A stretch of 64,000 nucleotides of DNA from Deinococcus alpinitundrae (GCF_009982895.1 NZ_WXZL01000007.1:135640-199639); one strand, 5' to 3'. Numbered from the stretch's first letter, positions 22,480 through 28,886 are shown. Notes: generated by a model not told the origin, from the letters alone. A program made the numbers and translations.

Positions 22480-22494
22480 AGGGAGGCCAATAAC

Positions 22495-23082
22495 ATGCCG
22501 ATCACCCCACAAGTGGCCCGCACCACCAGAAAGATCAACCTCGCCGCGCTCGATCAGCAGCTCCAGGCGGAAGCCGGTGAAGCGCAGACCAACGTGGTCG
22601 ACCCGGACGAACTGGCGTTCCTCAATTACGTCTTCGTCGCCGCCCACTGCGGCCTGTACTGGATCAACGGCGACCCCTACACCTACAAATTCCCCAAAGG
22701 TTACGAAGCCCAGCGCCTGCCCCGGCTCTGCGCCTACCTCAAGCGGCTGGAATCCCAGGACGGGCTGGCGCTGTTCGCCGAGCGGGACAAGCAGGTGGAC
22801 TTGCTGCGGACCCGTGCCTGGCCCGCCTACGCCGAGAGCTGCGCCAGCTACACCTACACCGGCACTGGCGGCACCCAGCTGGAGATGGGCTACGAGTGGT
22901 GCGGCATCGAAACGCTGACCACCGAGCAAGACGAAGACGCGAGGCCAGACACGCCGCCCAACGCCCTGCCGGTCTTCCACCACCCGGCCAGCGAGGACTT
23001 CCACCTGAACGCCCTAGCCGTCGTCTACCTCAACCGGATGTTGAAGCTGCCACTGCTCGACCTCGATGTCGCCCCGTTTTAA
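22495..23082 (+). CDS. 195-aa phage protein, unknown function
   Basis: Begins MPITPQVARTTRKINLAALD at ATG 22495 with GGGAGG 8 nt upstream. The frame is open through the iteron array upstream, but that part is repeat-derived. It contains FLNYVFVAAHCGLYWINGD and many aromatic residues, and ends LKLPLLDLDVAPF. No domain recognised. It sits in the replication module, so a role in DNA metabolism is plausible but unproven. Confidence 0.7.
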   Translation: MPITPQVARTTRKINLAALDQQLQAEAGEAQTNVVDPDELAFLNYVFVAAHCGLYWINGDPYTYKFPKGYEAQRLPRLCAYLKRLESQDGLALFAERDKQVDLLRTRAWPAYAESCASYTYTGTGGTQLEMGYEWCGIETLTTEQDEDARPDTPPNALPVFHHPASEDFHLNALAVVYLNRMLKLPLLDLDVAPF

Positions 23083-23096
23083 GGAGGGCCTGATTT

Positions 23097-23369
23097 ATGA
23101 GTGAAATGACTTCTAATGACTCCCCACTTTCGGGAAATGACAGCCAGCCGAGCGCTATTGAAGTGCTGACGATGATGGCCGATCTCAAAGATGAGGTCAC
23201 AAAGCACAGGTGGCAAGTCTGGCTTTACAGCCAAGGTCAGCTTGCGCCGCACCTCATTGCTGCAGGGCAGGAGCGCCGGGTGAGTCTTGAAGGCGCGCTC
23301 TACGCGCTCACGCCTGAATACCTCCGAGAACTGGCTGCCGCCCTTGCGCCAACAAAGGTGCAGCCATGA
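23097..23369 (+). CDS. 90-aa phage protein, unknown function
   Basis: Begins MSEMTSNDSPLSGNDS, with AAGGAGGG upstream. Mostly helical (EVLTMMADLKDEVTKHRWQVW... ALTPEYLRELAAALAPTKVQP). It ends with an ATGA overlap. A short sequence reading LALVAKDPEAQP* just before the resolvase start (24957) resembles its last residues, as if its 3' end had been duplicated around the GGDEF gene. Confidence 0.6.
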   Translation: MSEMTSNDSPLSGNDSQPSAIEVLTMMADLKDEVTKHRWQVWLYSQGQLAPHLIAAGQERRVSLEGALYALTPEYLRELAAALAPTKVQP

Positions 23370-23491
23370 CTGCAATCAGAACGCCCAGAAAGCTCTGCCG
23401 AGGCTCTAGCTTCGAGCCTCTTGGTTACCGAGAGCTGAGTAAAGCGGCGCAGGGAGGTGAATGGGACGGTCACATCGCACCCCCCTTCCAC

Positions 23492-24757
23492 TCAATGACG
23501 TTGCCGATAGCGCCCACGGGCAACCGATCTCCGTCCAGAGACATTGCTGATTTCGTCCACGGCAAGATCCACTGCTGGGCCATGAGCAGGCAACATCAAC
23601 TTACGGGCCAATTTATTGCGGTACATCGCTTGATCGGCCCGGTTCAGCGCGTCATCCAGCGACTCGAAGCGTTCCACGTCGGTATGACCGAAGCTGACCG
23701 AGAAGCCCAGAGCACCACTTACCCCCTGGCTCAAGATGCCCCCCAAAACGTTCAGTTGCCGTGTCATCTGGACCACCGGGCCGCTGAGCAGCAAGGTGAA
23801 TTCGTCGCCGCCCAAGCGGCCGATCAGGTCCTTTGGCTGGGCAATTTCCTGAAGCAAGAGGACCAGATCTTTCAAATGCTGATCGCCGACTTGATGACCC
23901 TGTTGATCATTGATCACCTTGAAGCCGTCAATGTCCATGACCACCAGCACCGAGGAGGTTCCGACCTCGGCCTGACTCCAACAGCCGAACGCTTCCCACA
24001 GGCCGCGGCGGTTCAAGACCGAGGTCAGTGGATCGTTGTATGCCAAGGCGGTCATCTTGTGATGCAGTTGTTGAACTTCATGCTTTCGGCGGTCATCGTG
24101 CAAAATCCAGAATGCGAAGGTTCCACCAACCGAAAAGAGCAGAACAGAGAAGTACATCAGCAGATTGGGCACGTTCAGAGCGAAGACTGCTTCAGGATGC
24201 TTCCCGGAAGCAAGCATCAGCATCCTGGGCAAGCTCAGGACTTGAACCATGATCAGAACAGCGAAGTTGAACAGATAAGCACTGCGAAGGCCAGGGTGCG
24301 CGACGATGCGGCGGATGAACAACTGCACCAGCAACATGCTCTGCACAAGCAAGTAGCCTGTCACCAACAGATACCGGGCCGTAAGATTGTCGTAGACGGT
24401 CAAGGCGACCAGCATCAGCAACACCACCGCTGTGCTCACGAGTTGCCCCCACACCATCTTTTTGGTGGGCTGCTGACCACCGAAGCGCTGAAAAGCATCC
24501 ACGAACAAGCCGGTTCCGATCATGACCAGGCCGTTTCCCAGCACGATGGACAACAACATGATCTGCGGCGTTCGGACGACACCGACCAAGAGACCCAGGA
24601 CCAAGGCGGCATGGCCCACCGACCAGCTGCGCCAGCCAGGGTACGAGGGCCGAAGCCAGGCGATGCCCAACGTAAAAAGAGAGATCAGGGACGTGATGAT
24701 GCCCAGGGTCCCAGAAAGGAGTGTCATGTTGGGAATGTGGGTCAGAGCAGTCTCCAC
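23492..24757 (-). CDS. Membrane-bound GGDEF diguanylate cyclase (prophage cargo)
   Basis: 421 aa. Residues 10-225 hold about seven transmembrane helices (e.g. GIITSLISLFTLGIAWL, LLVQSMLLVQLFI). A GGDEF domain follows: YNDPLTSVLNRRGLWEAF, VMDIDGFKVINDQQGH and the active-site RLGGDEF. All catalytic motifs are intact, so c-di-GMP synthesis is expected. No RxxD inhibitory site is obvious. It is encoded against the direction of the surrounding early genes and is bounded by partly duplicated sequence, so I infer insertion as cargo. GTG 24757 has TGGAG upstream. Confidence 0.88.
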   Translation of the reverse strand: METALTHIPNMTLLSGTLGIITSLISLFTLGIAWLRPSYPGWRSWSVGHAALVLGLLVGVVRTPQIMLLSIVLGNGLVMIGTGLFVDAFQRFGGQQPTKKMVWGQLVSTAVVLLMLVALTVYDNLTARYLLVTGYLLVQSMLLVQLFIRRIVAHPGLRSAYLFNFAVLIMVQVLSLPRMLMLASGKHPEAVFALNVPNLLMYFSVLLFSVGGTFAFWILHDDRRKHEVQQLHHKMTALAYNDPLTSVLNRRGLWEAFGCWSQAEVGTSSVLVVMDIDGFKVINDQQGHQVGDQHLKDLVLLLQEIAQPKDLIGRLGGDEFTLLLSGPVVQMTRQLNVLGGILSQGVSGALGFSVSFGHTDVERFESLDDALNRADQAMYRNKLARKLMLPAHGPAVDLAVDEISNVSGRRSVARGRYRQRH

Positions 24758-24826
24758 AGCAGGTCTCCAGAGAAGGCGCAGAACGACCGCACCAGGTCTG
24801 GGCCGAGTAGAACACCTGAGAAGTTT

Positions 24827-24843
24827 CTAAAGTCTTACTTTAG
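24827..24843. promoter_or_regulatory. Perfect palindrome upstream of the GGDEF gene
   Basis: CTAAAGT-CTT-ACTTTAG, 7-bp arms, in an AT-rich patch 70 bp before the GGDEF start. A TTGACA also lies close by on the minus strand. Candidate operator. Confidence 0.4.
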
Positions 24844-24956
24844 GAAGTTCTTTTAATGTCTTTTTTTTGTCAACTTCGGCGCTTCCCCGTCATGGGCTTG
24901 AAGACGGATTCATGGTACGTGCTCGCCTTGGTTGCCAAAGACCCAGAGGCGCAGCC

Positions 24957-25493
24957 ATGACCCGCCAAAAGATCGCCTCCGCGAGCGAGGCAGGGTGCTC
25001 AAGCGGAGGCAGAGGCGAGTCTACGCCTCTTGAGATCCGGCAGCAAAAAGCCTCCGTGAGCAGCGTCGCGTCGCGCTCAAACGGAGGCAGCGGTGAGTCT
25101 ACACCCAAGAAGCGCGTAAATGGCAACCGAAAGGGCAAAGAGGGCGAGCGAGAATTCGCCCGCGCCCTCACCGACGCCGGGTTCCCCGCCACGCGCGGAT
25201 AGCAGCACGCGGGCGGCTCAGACAGTCCGGACGTGCGCTGCCCCGCCCTGCCGTTCGTCCACTGGGAAATCAAGATCTACCGCGAGTGCCAGATGACCCG
25301 TCCCGCTCAACTCAGGGACTGGGAGGCGCAGGCCAGACGCGACGCGGGGCCGGAGAAGCTGCCGGTGATCGCGCACCGGTGGCTGCGCTCCGACTGGTGG
25401 CTGCGTGTCTTGCCGACCAGCGGCCGCGCTCCGTACTGGCAGACGCTTGAAGAGTTCCTGGCTGACGTGACCGGCAGTGGGCGGCTCGAATGA
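24957..25493 (+). pseudogene. PDDEXK Holliday-junction-resolvase-like nuclease interrupted by in-frame TAG
   Basis: One reading frame from ATG 24957 to TGA 25493, broken only by TAG at 25200-25202. The first part has a low-complexity N-terminus with two GESTP repeats, then GKEGEREFARALTDAGFPATRG. After the TAG it continues QHAGGSDSPDVRC... FVHWEIKIYRE. The Glu, Asp and Glu-x-Lys residues together form a PDDEXK active site. Related proteins usually read RG-Q-Q-H here, so the TAG replaces CAG. As written neither half is active unless the amber is suppressed. It is coupled by ATGA to the next gene. Confidence 0.7.
24975..25105 (+). repeat. Two tandem stem-loop repeats in the resolvase 5' region
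   Basis: Two imperfect ~55-nt copies (24975-25027, 25050-25105). Each has a GCCTCCG...CGGAGGC stem followed by AG(A/C)GG(C/T)GAGTCTAC(G/A)CC. They encode the repeated ...GESTP peptide. Confidence 0.55.
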
Positions 25494-25723
25494 GCTACCG
25501 CTCCCGCAAACTCACCCGCGCCCTGATCGCCCAGGCGCAGCAGCCCCGCCCGGTGCCGGAGATCGTGTTCAGCCCCAGCGTCGGCGCGCTGGTTCCTCGA
25601 CTGCCGGCTGCGCTGCTGCCACCCGTGATTCACGTCGATCCCTGGCGCAACTTCACTGACAGCCTCTACCCGCTGCTGTTCGTGATCGGGCGGCAACTTG
25701 GAGAAGAAGTTCAAGGCAATTGA
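25490..25723 (+). CDS. 77-aa phage protein, unknown function
   Basis: MSYRSRKLTRALIAQAQQ..., ATG overlapping the resolvase TGA (ATGA), so it is translationally coupled. It is basic at the N-terminus and Pro-rich in the middle. Its 3' end overlaps by 13 bp the 3' end of a convergent minus-strand gene. No domain recognised. Confidence 0.55.
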   Translation: MSYRSRKLTRALIAQAQQPRPVPEIVFSPSVGALVPRLPAALLPPVIHVDPWRNFTDSLYPLLFVIGRQLGEEVQGN

Positions 25724-25932
25724 GGTTCTGATCTGATTTGGCGCAGTTTAAGGACAAAGGGACCAAGGTGATCGATCTTTGCTTCTAGAACCACGTATGT
25801 TCCGGCTCTTCGGTCCAACGCGACTTGCTCACCTTCTTTCGGGGCCGCCTCGGATTTTTGCAGCCAGACAGTGATGTCTTCAAATGGGTTGTGGGAGATC
25901 TCCAACGTCTTCAGACGCCGCAAGGTAGCCAT
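25711..25932 (-). CDS. 73-aa accessory protein, unknown function
   Basis: MATLRRLKTLEISHNPFEDI... with an amphipathic C-terminus (VLEAKIDHLGPFVLKLRQI). Supported by a promoter: -35 TTAGAC and -10 TAAGCT (16-nt spacer, plus-strand 25960-25965 and 25938-25943). The -10 ends 5 nt before the ATG, i.e. leaderless. It is the first of a set of small minus-strand genes expressed against the phage operons; a lysogenic role is inferred from orientation and independent promoter. Confidence 0.6.
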   Translation of the reverse strand: MATLRRLKTLEISHNPFEDITVWLQKSEAAPKEGEQVALDRRAGTYVVLEAKIDHLGPFVLKLRQIRSEPQLP

Positions 25933-26045
25933 AGACAAGCTTAAACGACTTCTGCGGATGTCTAAGCTGGAATGTCTACTTTCACTTCGACCATGAAGTC
26001 GCGCAGCGAAACCCAAGCATGACCCTGACCCTGGAGGCCCACCTG

Positions 26046-26165
26046 ATGACACAACCCAAACAGCGCCGTCGCTATGTGGCCAAGTCGCGCGGCATCAAAC
26101 CACAGCCGCAGGGCCAGCTGGCGCGGCAACATGCCGAGGCCTGGTACCAAGCCCTCAACCGCTGA
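26046..26165 (+). CDS. 39-aa basic peptide
   Basis: MTQPKQRRRYVAKSRGIKPQ..., strongly basic N-terminus. ATG 26046 has GGAGG 9 nt upstream; an in-frame ATG at 26019 lacks one. It precedes the 136-aa gene by 9 bp. Possible nucleic-acid binder, but only composition supports this. Confidence 0.45.
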   Translation: MTQPKQRRRYVAKSRGIKPQPQGQLARQHAEAWYQALNR

Positions 26166-26174
26166 GAAGTTCGG

Positions 26175-26585
26175 ATGGTGGTCAACCGGCTGCCCAAGAT
26201 GAGTTATGCCCAGTACCGGCCCGGCTGGGAACCGGAAGGCACGATGGGCCAGGGCGGGCCGGAGAAGGCCACGGTGCTCCGAACGCCGATCGGCGAGGTG
26301 AGCGAAGTAGAGGTTGGGCGGTTGATCACCCGCATGGCCGAGAGTGGTGTGCGGGAAGCCCGCGCCGCTGGCCTGCTGCTCGAGCGCATCCGGAGCGGTA
26401 ATGTTACGCCGCAGACGCTCCTCAGGGAGGACGGGCGCTGGCAACCCGATGCGCCACGTCATGCAGCCTACGCGGTGGCGGTGCTCACTCTCGCAATTCA
26501 GGTATGCGACGAACGCGCTGAGCAGTTTCTGCCCTACTGCCGGCAGGTTATGGAGCGTCCCGGTGTTGAAATTACGGTGGAATAA
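26175..26585 (+). CDS. 136-aa phage protein, unknown function
   Basis: MVVNRLPKMSYAQYRPGWEP...; an alternative ATG at 26199 begins MSYAQY. The helical C-terminal half (HAAYAVAVLTLAIQVCDERAEQFLPYCRQVM) has no known motif. It is the last gene of the early operon: a terminator lies 40 bp downstream. Confidence 0.6.
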   Translation: MVVNRLPKMSYAQYRPGWEPEGTMGQGGPEKATVLRTPIGEVSEVEVGRLITRMAESGVREARAAGLLLERIRSGNVTPQTLLREDGRWQPDAPRHAAYAVAVLTLAIQVCDERAEQFLPYCRQVMERPGVEITVE

Positions 26586-26625
26586 AGGTACTGTTTTGAT
26601 AGAGTTCCACAAAAGTAAAAAATAC

Positions 26626-26656
26626 AAGCGCCGCCGAAAGGTTGGCGCTTCTTTTG
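26626..26656 (+). terminator. Terminator of the early phage operon
   Basis: 7-bp stem AAGCGCC/GGCGCTT (26626-26632 with 26644-26650) followed by CTTTTGTTT. Confidence 0.75.
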
Positions 26657-26679
26657 TTTAGGCAATCGTCCCACTTAGA

Positions 26680-26701
26680 GCGACTCGGTTCATCGAGTCG
26701 C
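26680..26701. terminator. Perfect 8-bp hairpin downstream of a minus-strand gene
   Basis: GCGACTCG-GTTCAT-CGAGTCGC, 22 nt past the stop of the 63-aa minus gene. No T-run follows, so termination is uncertain. CACTTAGAG occurs on both sides. Confidence 0.35.
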
Positions 26702-26723
26702 CCAGCTGGAGCACCTTGTTCAC

Positions 26724-26915
26724 TTAGAGTCGATCGATGTAGGTTTTGCCTGCTCTCAAGTAAACCTGGGGATGCCCTACATCACCAGCGAAAAGCGTGG
26801 TATTGACCAACTGTCCATCGACGTAAATCTCGATCATCGAAAGCTCCGGTTCCTCTTCAGCCAACAGGTGGCTTTGGATTTCGATCAATCGATCCTTATA
26901 CCGGGCAGTGTCCAT
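26724..26915 (-). CDS. 63-aa accessory protein, unknown function
   Basis: MDTARYKDRLIEIQSHLL, then an acidic stretch and a beta-rich end (IEIYVDGQLVNTTLFAGD). TAGGTT (plus-strand 26923-26928) lies 7 nt before ATG 26915, matching the leaderless promoters of neighbouring minus genes; two in-frame upstream starts at 26918 and 26921 would fall too close to that box. No known domain. Confidence 0.55.
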   Translation of the reverse strand: MDTARYKDRLIEIQSHLLAEEEPELSMIEIYVDGQLVNTTLFAGDVGHPQVYLRAGKTYIDRL

Positions 26916-26931
26916 CACCATGAACCTATTC

Positions 26932-27165
26932 TCAGAAAAACGACATACTGAATTCTGATTCTCTCGAAGGATTAAGGCTCAGCGAGACCTGCTCGCTCAG
27001 CCGCTCCCAATAGGCAGCAGCCGGAGCGACGGCGACGGTGAGGACTGAGTTGCCCGTGCGGGAATCCAGGCGGAACGGCAACGGCAGCGAGCGGTGATAG
27101 CGGGTGCCAAAGCCCGATCCGGTTCGAATCCGGATGTTCCCACCAAAGGTATCAGGCTTAGAGAC
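26932..27165 (-). pseudogene. Start-less open frame ending like the serine integrase C-terminus
   Basis: 77 codons open between two stops with no start codon. It includes FRLDSRTGNSVLTVAVAP and ends SEQVSLSLNPSRES. The SLSLNP motif matches the resident integrase end (LTLSLNPL) in sequence, strand and DNA. At 17204 and 26969 the plus strand reads GG(G/A)TT(G/A)AGGCTCAGCG. It may be a leftover integrase tail or att-like repeat; it overlaps the tRNA-like sequence, so both readings cannot be fully right. Confidence 0.3.
27118..27145 (+). other. tRNA 3'-end-like sequence (T-arm, acceptor strand, CCA)
   Basis: A perfect 5-bp T-stem (27118-27122 with 27130-27134) encloses the consensus loop TTCGAAT. 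It is followed by exactly 7 nt, A and CCA. No acceptable D- and anticodon arm could be folded upstream, although GGGAA at 27060 could pair with TTCCC. It looks like the 3' part of a tRNA, which is a common attachment sequence. No intact tRNA was found in the window. Confidence 0.45.
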
Positions 27166-27360
27166 TCACCCTTTAAGCTTTTTGGCGAGAGCGATCGCTT
27201 TTTCCCTGCTGTCGACCCCTTGATCTTCAAGATCAAAAACGTACTTCCCGACGCCATTGACCGAAACGAAGTATTGCTCCGCCGAGCTCATCCCCGCTCC
27301 TGATCCGTGCCAGTTAATTCGACTACTCCTGACGGTGTACACCTTCGCGTCTTTATCCAC
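27166..27360 (-). CDS. 64-aa accessory protein, unknown function
   Basis: MDKDAKVYTVRSSRINWHGS...QYFVSVNGVGKYVFDLED, ending KKLKG. It starts at GTG 27360; TAGGAT (plus-strand 27366-27371) ends 5 nt before it, the same layout as the neighbouring minus genes. Divergent, 29 bp away, is the truncated terS-like module A. The composition suggests a small beta-rich fold; no domain recognised. Confidence 0.55.
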   Translation of the reverse strand: MDKDAKVYTVRSSRINWHGSGAGMSSAEQYFVSVNGVGKYVFDLEDQGVDSREKAIALAKKLKG

Positions 27361-27389
27361 TCCTCATCCTAAAGGAGGTGTTCGCACTC

Positions 27390-27482
27390 ATGTTTGACAA
27401 GCCATCCAAGACCGCCGAGGAGCTGGGCGCGGCCCTACAGCTTTGCCACCGCAAGTTCGTCGAGACCTACTTCACCCGGTAA
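27390..27482 (+). pseudogene. Truncated terS-like start, copy A
   Basis: AAGGAGG Shine-Dalgarno and 30 codons, including KTAEELGAALQLCHRKFVETY. This resembles the N-terminus of small terminases (compare KQRQFVKYY in the resident TerS). The stop comes at codon 31 and the following DNA is unrelated. It shares the 20-nt core GAGGAGCTGGGCGCGGCCCT (27417-27436) with copies C, D and E. Confidence 0.6.
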
Positions 27483-27679
27483 ATGATTTCTATTTCGATG
27501 TCCAGCGCCGCAAGGAGACGGGGCAGTAACGGACTGGGGTTGATCGGGTGCTCCTCGTTAATGAGTCGCATCAGCATATTTTTGTGCGTTCCCATTCTGG
27601 CTGAAAGGTCATCAACATTGATTCCCTTCTTGTCAAGGGCGATTTCCACGGCGGCTTTGAAGCTGGATTCCTCGCTCAT
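27467..27679 (-). CDS. Small XRE-like HTH regulator
   Basis: 70 aa, essentially a single helix-turn-helix: KGINVDDLSARMGTHKNMLMRLIN, then a hydrophobic end (LLAALDIEIEIIYRVK). TAACCT (plus-strand 27686-27691) lies 6 nt before the ATG, so it is leaderless. A perfect palindrome directly upstream is the likely operator. Its last codons run into the terS scar. It is the only regulator-like protein I see in the prophage besides the integrase, so it could be a minimal repressor or an antitoxin-type regulator of the divergent 45-aa gene. Confidence 0.65.
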   Translation of the reverse strand: MSEESSFKAAVEIALDKKGINVDDLSARMGTHKNMLMRLINEEHPINPSPLLPRLLAALDIEIEIIYRVK

Positions 27680-27692
27680 GGCCAGAGGTTAG

Positions 27693-27707
27693 TGCCCGTC
27701 ACGGGCA
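27693..27707. promoter_or_regulatory. Palindromic operator between HTH gene and divergent ORF
   Basis: TGCCCGT-C-ACGGGCA, a perfect 7-bp palindrome beginning 2 bp upstream of the HTH gene's -10 box and 14 bp before the divergent ATG. Well placed for autoregulation. Confidence 0.55.
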
Positions 27708-27721
27708 TTGATTGGAGTCCG

Positions 27722-27859
27722 ATGAACACGAACACCCGCGAGAGCAAAGAGGCGAAGGCGAACTGGCGAGCATGGCACGGCATCCGGAAGTTTTACCTGC
27801 TTAGACAGGTGCGGGGAAGAACACTGATTTGTGGGCTCCTAAAGGAACTACTGAGCTAG
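27722..27859 (+). CDS. 45-aa basic peptide divergent from the HTH gene
   Basis: MNTNTRESKEAKANWRAWHG then a basic, hydrophobic-ended segment (KFYLLRQVRGRTLICG). GGAG lies 6 nt before the ATG. Its promoter region is the palindrome, so the HTH protein probably represses it. Cro-like or toxin-like roles are possible; nothing in the sequence decides. Confidence 0.4.
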   Translation: MNTNTRESKEAKANWRAWHGIRKFYLLRQVRGRTLICGLLKELLS

Positions 27860-27861
27860 TT

Positions 27862-28146
27862 TTACGGGCTGTTCTTGCGGGACTCCTGCTCATTGATTGA
27901 AGGCGTCGCAAGGTCTACCAACTCTTTAAGCATCGCGTAGGAGAAATGCCTAGCCTGCTTCGTTTTGAACTTATGTCCCTCAATCTCCCCACACAAGTAC
28001 CGCTGCTGTGAAGTATCAACCCACGCGGTCACGATCACGCCTTTACCCAACAAGAATTCAAGTGAGGTGAATTCATCAGGCTTGCCGCCGCTTTGCTCAG
28101 TAAGTTCTTGGCGCAACTGCTCCATGCGGATTTCCGATTCACTCAT
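27862..28146 (-). CDS. 94-aa accessory protein, paralogue of the 89-aa neighbour
   Basis: MSESEIRMEQLRQELTEQSG..., ATG 28146 with TACTCT (plus-strand 28152-28157) ending 5 nt before it. It aligns along its length with the protein at 28226-28495: R-Q-L, GG, the G-V-x-V-T-x-W block, RY, and a helical end with xAM(L/V)xEL. It is therefore a locally duplicated or twice-acquired family of unknown function. Confidence 0.6.
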   Translation of the reverse strand: MSESEIRMEQLRQELTEQSGGKPDEFTSLEFLLGKGVIVTAWVDTSQQRYLCGEIEGHKFKTKQARHFSYAMLKELVDLATPSINEQESRKNSP

Positions 28147-28225
28147 CCCCCAGAGTACTTCAAGATGCATAAGCCACAGACCTGCTCCCGCCAGTGGCCC
28201 AAAACGATCCATCCAACCAAGTCGG

Positions 28226-28495
28226 TCAGTTCCTGCGAGCGTTGACGAGTGGCAGCGTGAGGTTTTGCAACTCCACGGTCATGGCAAACGTAATTTCTCG
28301 TTGAAGCTGCGTTTCGACCATCTCCCCATCAAGTTCCGCCCGTAGTTGATAGCGCATCTGATCATCAGCCCAGCACGTCACCCGTACGCCCCAAGCCTCT
28401 AAAGCGTTGAGCGCGGTCAGTGATAAGGCGTTGCCGCCGTCAAACCCGGTGAGCTGTTGTCTCACAGTGCCCATATCAATTTGCCACTTGTCCAT
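28226..28495 (-). CDS. 89-aa accessory protein, paralogue of the 94-aa neighbour
   Basis: MDKWQIDMGTVRQQLTGFDG... WGVRVTCWADDQMRYQL. TAGTCT (plus-strand 28501-28506) lies 5 nt before ATG 28495, followed outward by a remnant Shine-Dalgarno of a terS module (28509). Same family and promoter design as the neighbouring gene; the two share roughly a third of residues by eye. Function unknown. Confidence 0.6.
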   Translation of the reverse strand: MDKWQIDMGTVRQQLTGFDGGNALSLTALNALEAWGVRVTCWADDQMRYQLRAELDGEMVETQLQREITFAMTVELQNLTLPLVNARRN

Positions 28496-28508
28496 TCCCC
28501 AGACTACC

Positions 28509-28530
28509 AAAGGAGGCGACCGCATCTGTG
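28509..28530 (+). repeat. terS-like leader remnant, copy B
   Basis: AAAGGAGGCGACCGCATCTGTG corresponds to the AGGAGGTGACCGC leader of the other copies, but the frame stops after two codons. It lies 3 bp from the minus-strand TAGTCT box, exactly as in copies A, D and E. Confidence 0.5.
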
Positions 28531-28573
28531 ACCTGAATGGTTCAACCTGCCTGCATTACGGGAACTCATGGCT

Positions 28574-28589
28574 GTGACACTTTTGTCAC
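28574..28589. promoter_or_regulatory. Inverted repeat upstream of the 67-aa gene
   Basis: GTGACA-CTTT-TGTCAC, 10 bp upstream of the -10 box at 28600. Candidate operator covering the -35 position. Confidence 0.45.
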
Positions 28590-28599
28590 CATGACCCGT

Positions 28600-28605
28600 T
28601 AAAGT
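28600..28605 (+). promoter_or_regulatory. -10 box of the 67-aa gene
   Basis: TAAAGT, 10 nt before ATG 28616; no Shine-Dalgarno lies between. Confidence 0.45.
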
Positions 28606-28615
28606 ACGAAGTGCC

Positions 28616-28819
28616 ATGACTCACCTTCAACTTGAGGAACTTGTTTCTTACTTTTTCTATCGCCAGCCTCAAAATGAAAAACAATTCACCCAGTTGGATT
28701 TCCTCCGGCTGGTGGAGGAAATCGGGTTAGAGACTGCGAACGAGTTTCGGGTCGTGATCGCTCGCGAGATTGCTGAAGGTCATAGCCCGCACGTGATCCA
28801 AGCTCTGCTGGCTGCGTAA
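28616..28819 (+). CDS. 67-aa accessory protein, unknown function
   Basis: MTHLQLEELVSYFFYRQPQN... LDFLRLVEEIGLETANEFRVVIAREIAEGH, all-helical and acidic. It has its own promoter with an operator-like palindrome and its own terminator, so it is an autonomous cassette lying between terS scars B and C. Lower GC than the structural genes suggests foreign origin. No domain recognised. Confidence 0.6.
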   Translation: MTHLQLEELVSYFFYRQPQNEKQFTQLDFLRLVEEIGLETANEFRVVIAREIAEGHSPHVIQALLAA

Positions 28820-28836
28820 ACCCAATTCGCTTGTCC

Positions 28837-28863
28837 AACCGTCCTGAAGAGGGCGGTTTTTGT
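28837..28863 (+). terminator. Terminator of the 67-aa gene
   Basis: AACCG...CGGTT stem extended by T-G and C-G pairs around a GA-rich loop, followed by TTTTTG. Confidence 0.7.
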
Positions 28864-28886
28864 TGCCCCAGGAGGTGACCGCACCC

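Noticed and set aside
22233..22493. 86-codon frame overlapping the primase stop by GTGA
   Set aside because: It only translates the iteron-like repeats (AGVAGVAGY, TPATAS) and has no independent support.
23366..24856. 496-codon plus-strand frame antisense to the GGDEF gene
   Set aside because: His/Gln-rich shadow; the minus strand has intact GGD(E)F motifs and membrane helices. Only its first ~40 codons might be a remnant of a gene interrupted by the cargo.
27060..27145. Complete 86-nt Leu-type tRNA
   Set aside because: GGGAA could start an acceptor stem and GGCGGAACGGCA recalls a D-loop, but no D-stem or anticodon stem could be paired. Only the 3' part is listed.
26997..27257. 86-codon minus frame containing GTSGFEP
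   Set aside because: GTSGFEP is the usual false translation of a tRNA 3' end; it overlaps better explanations.
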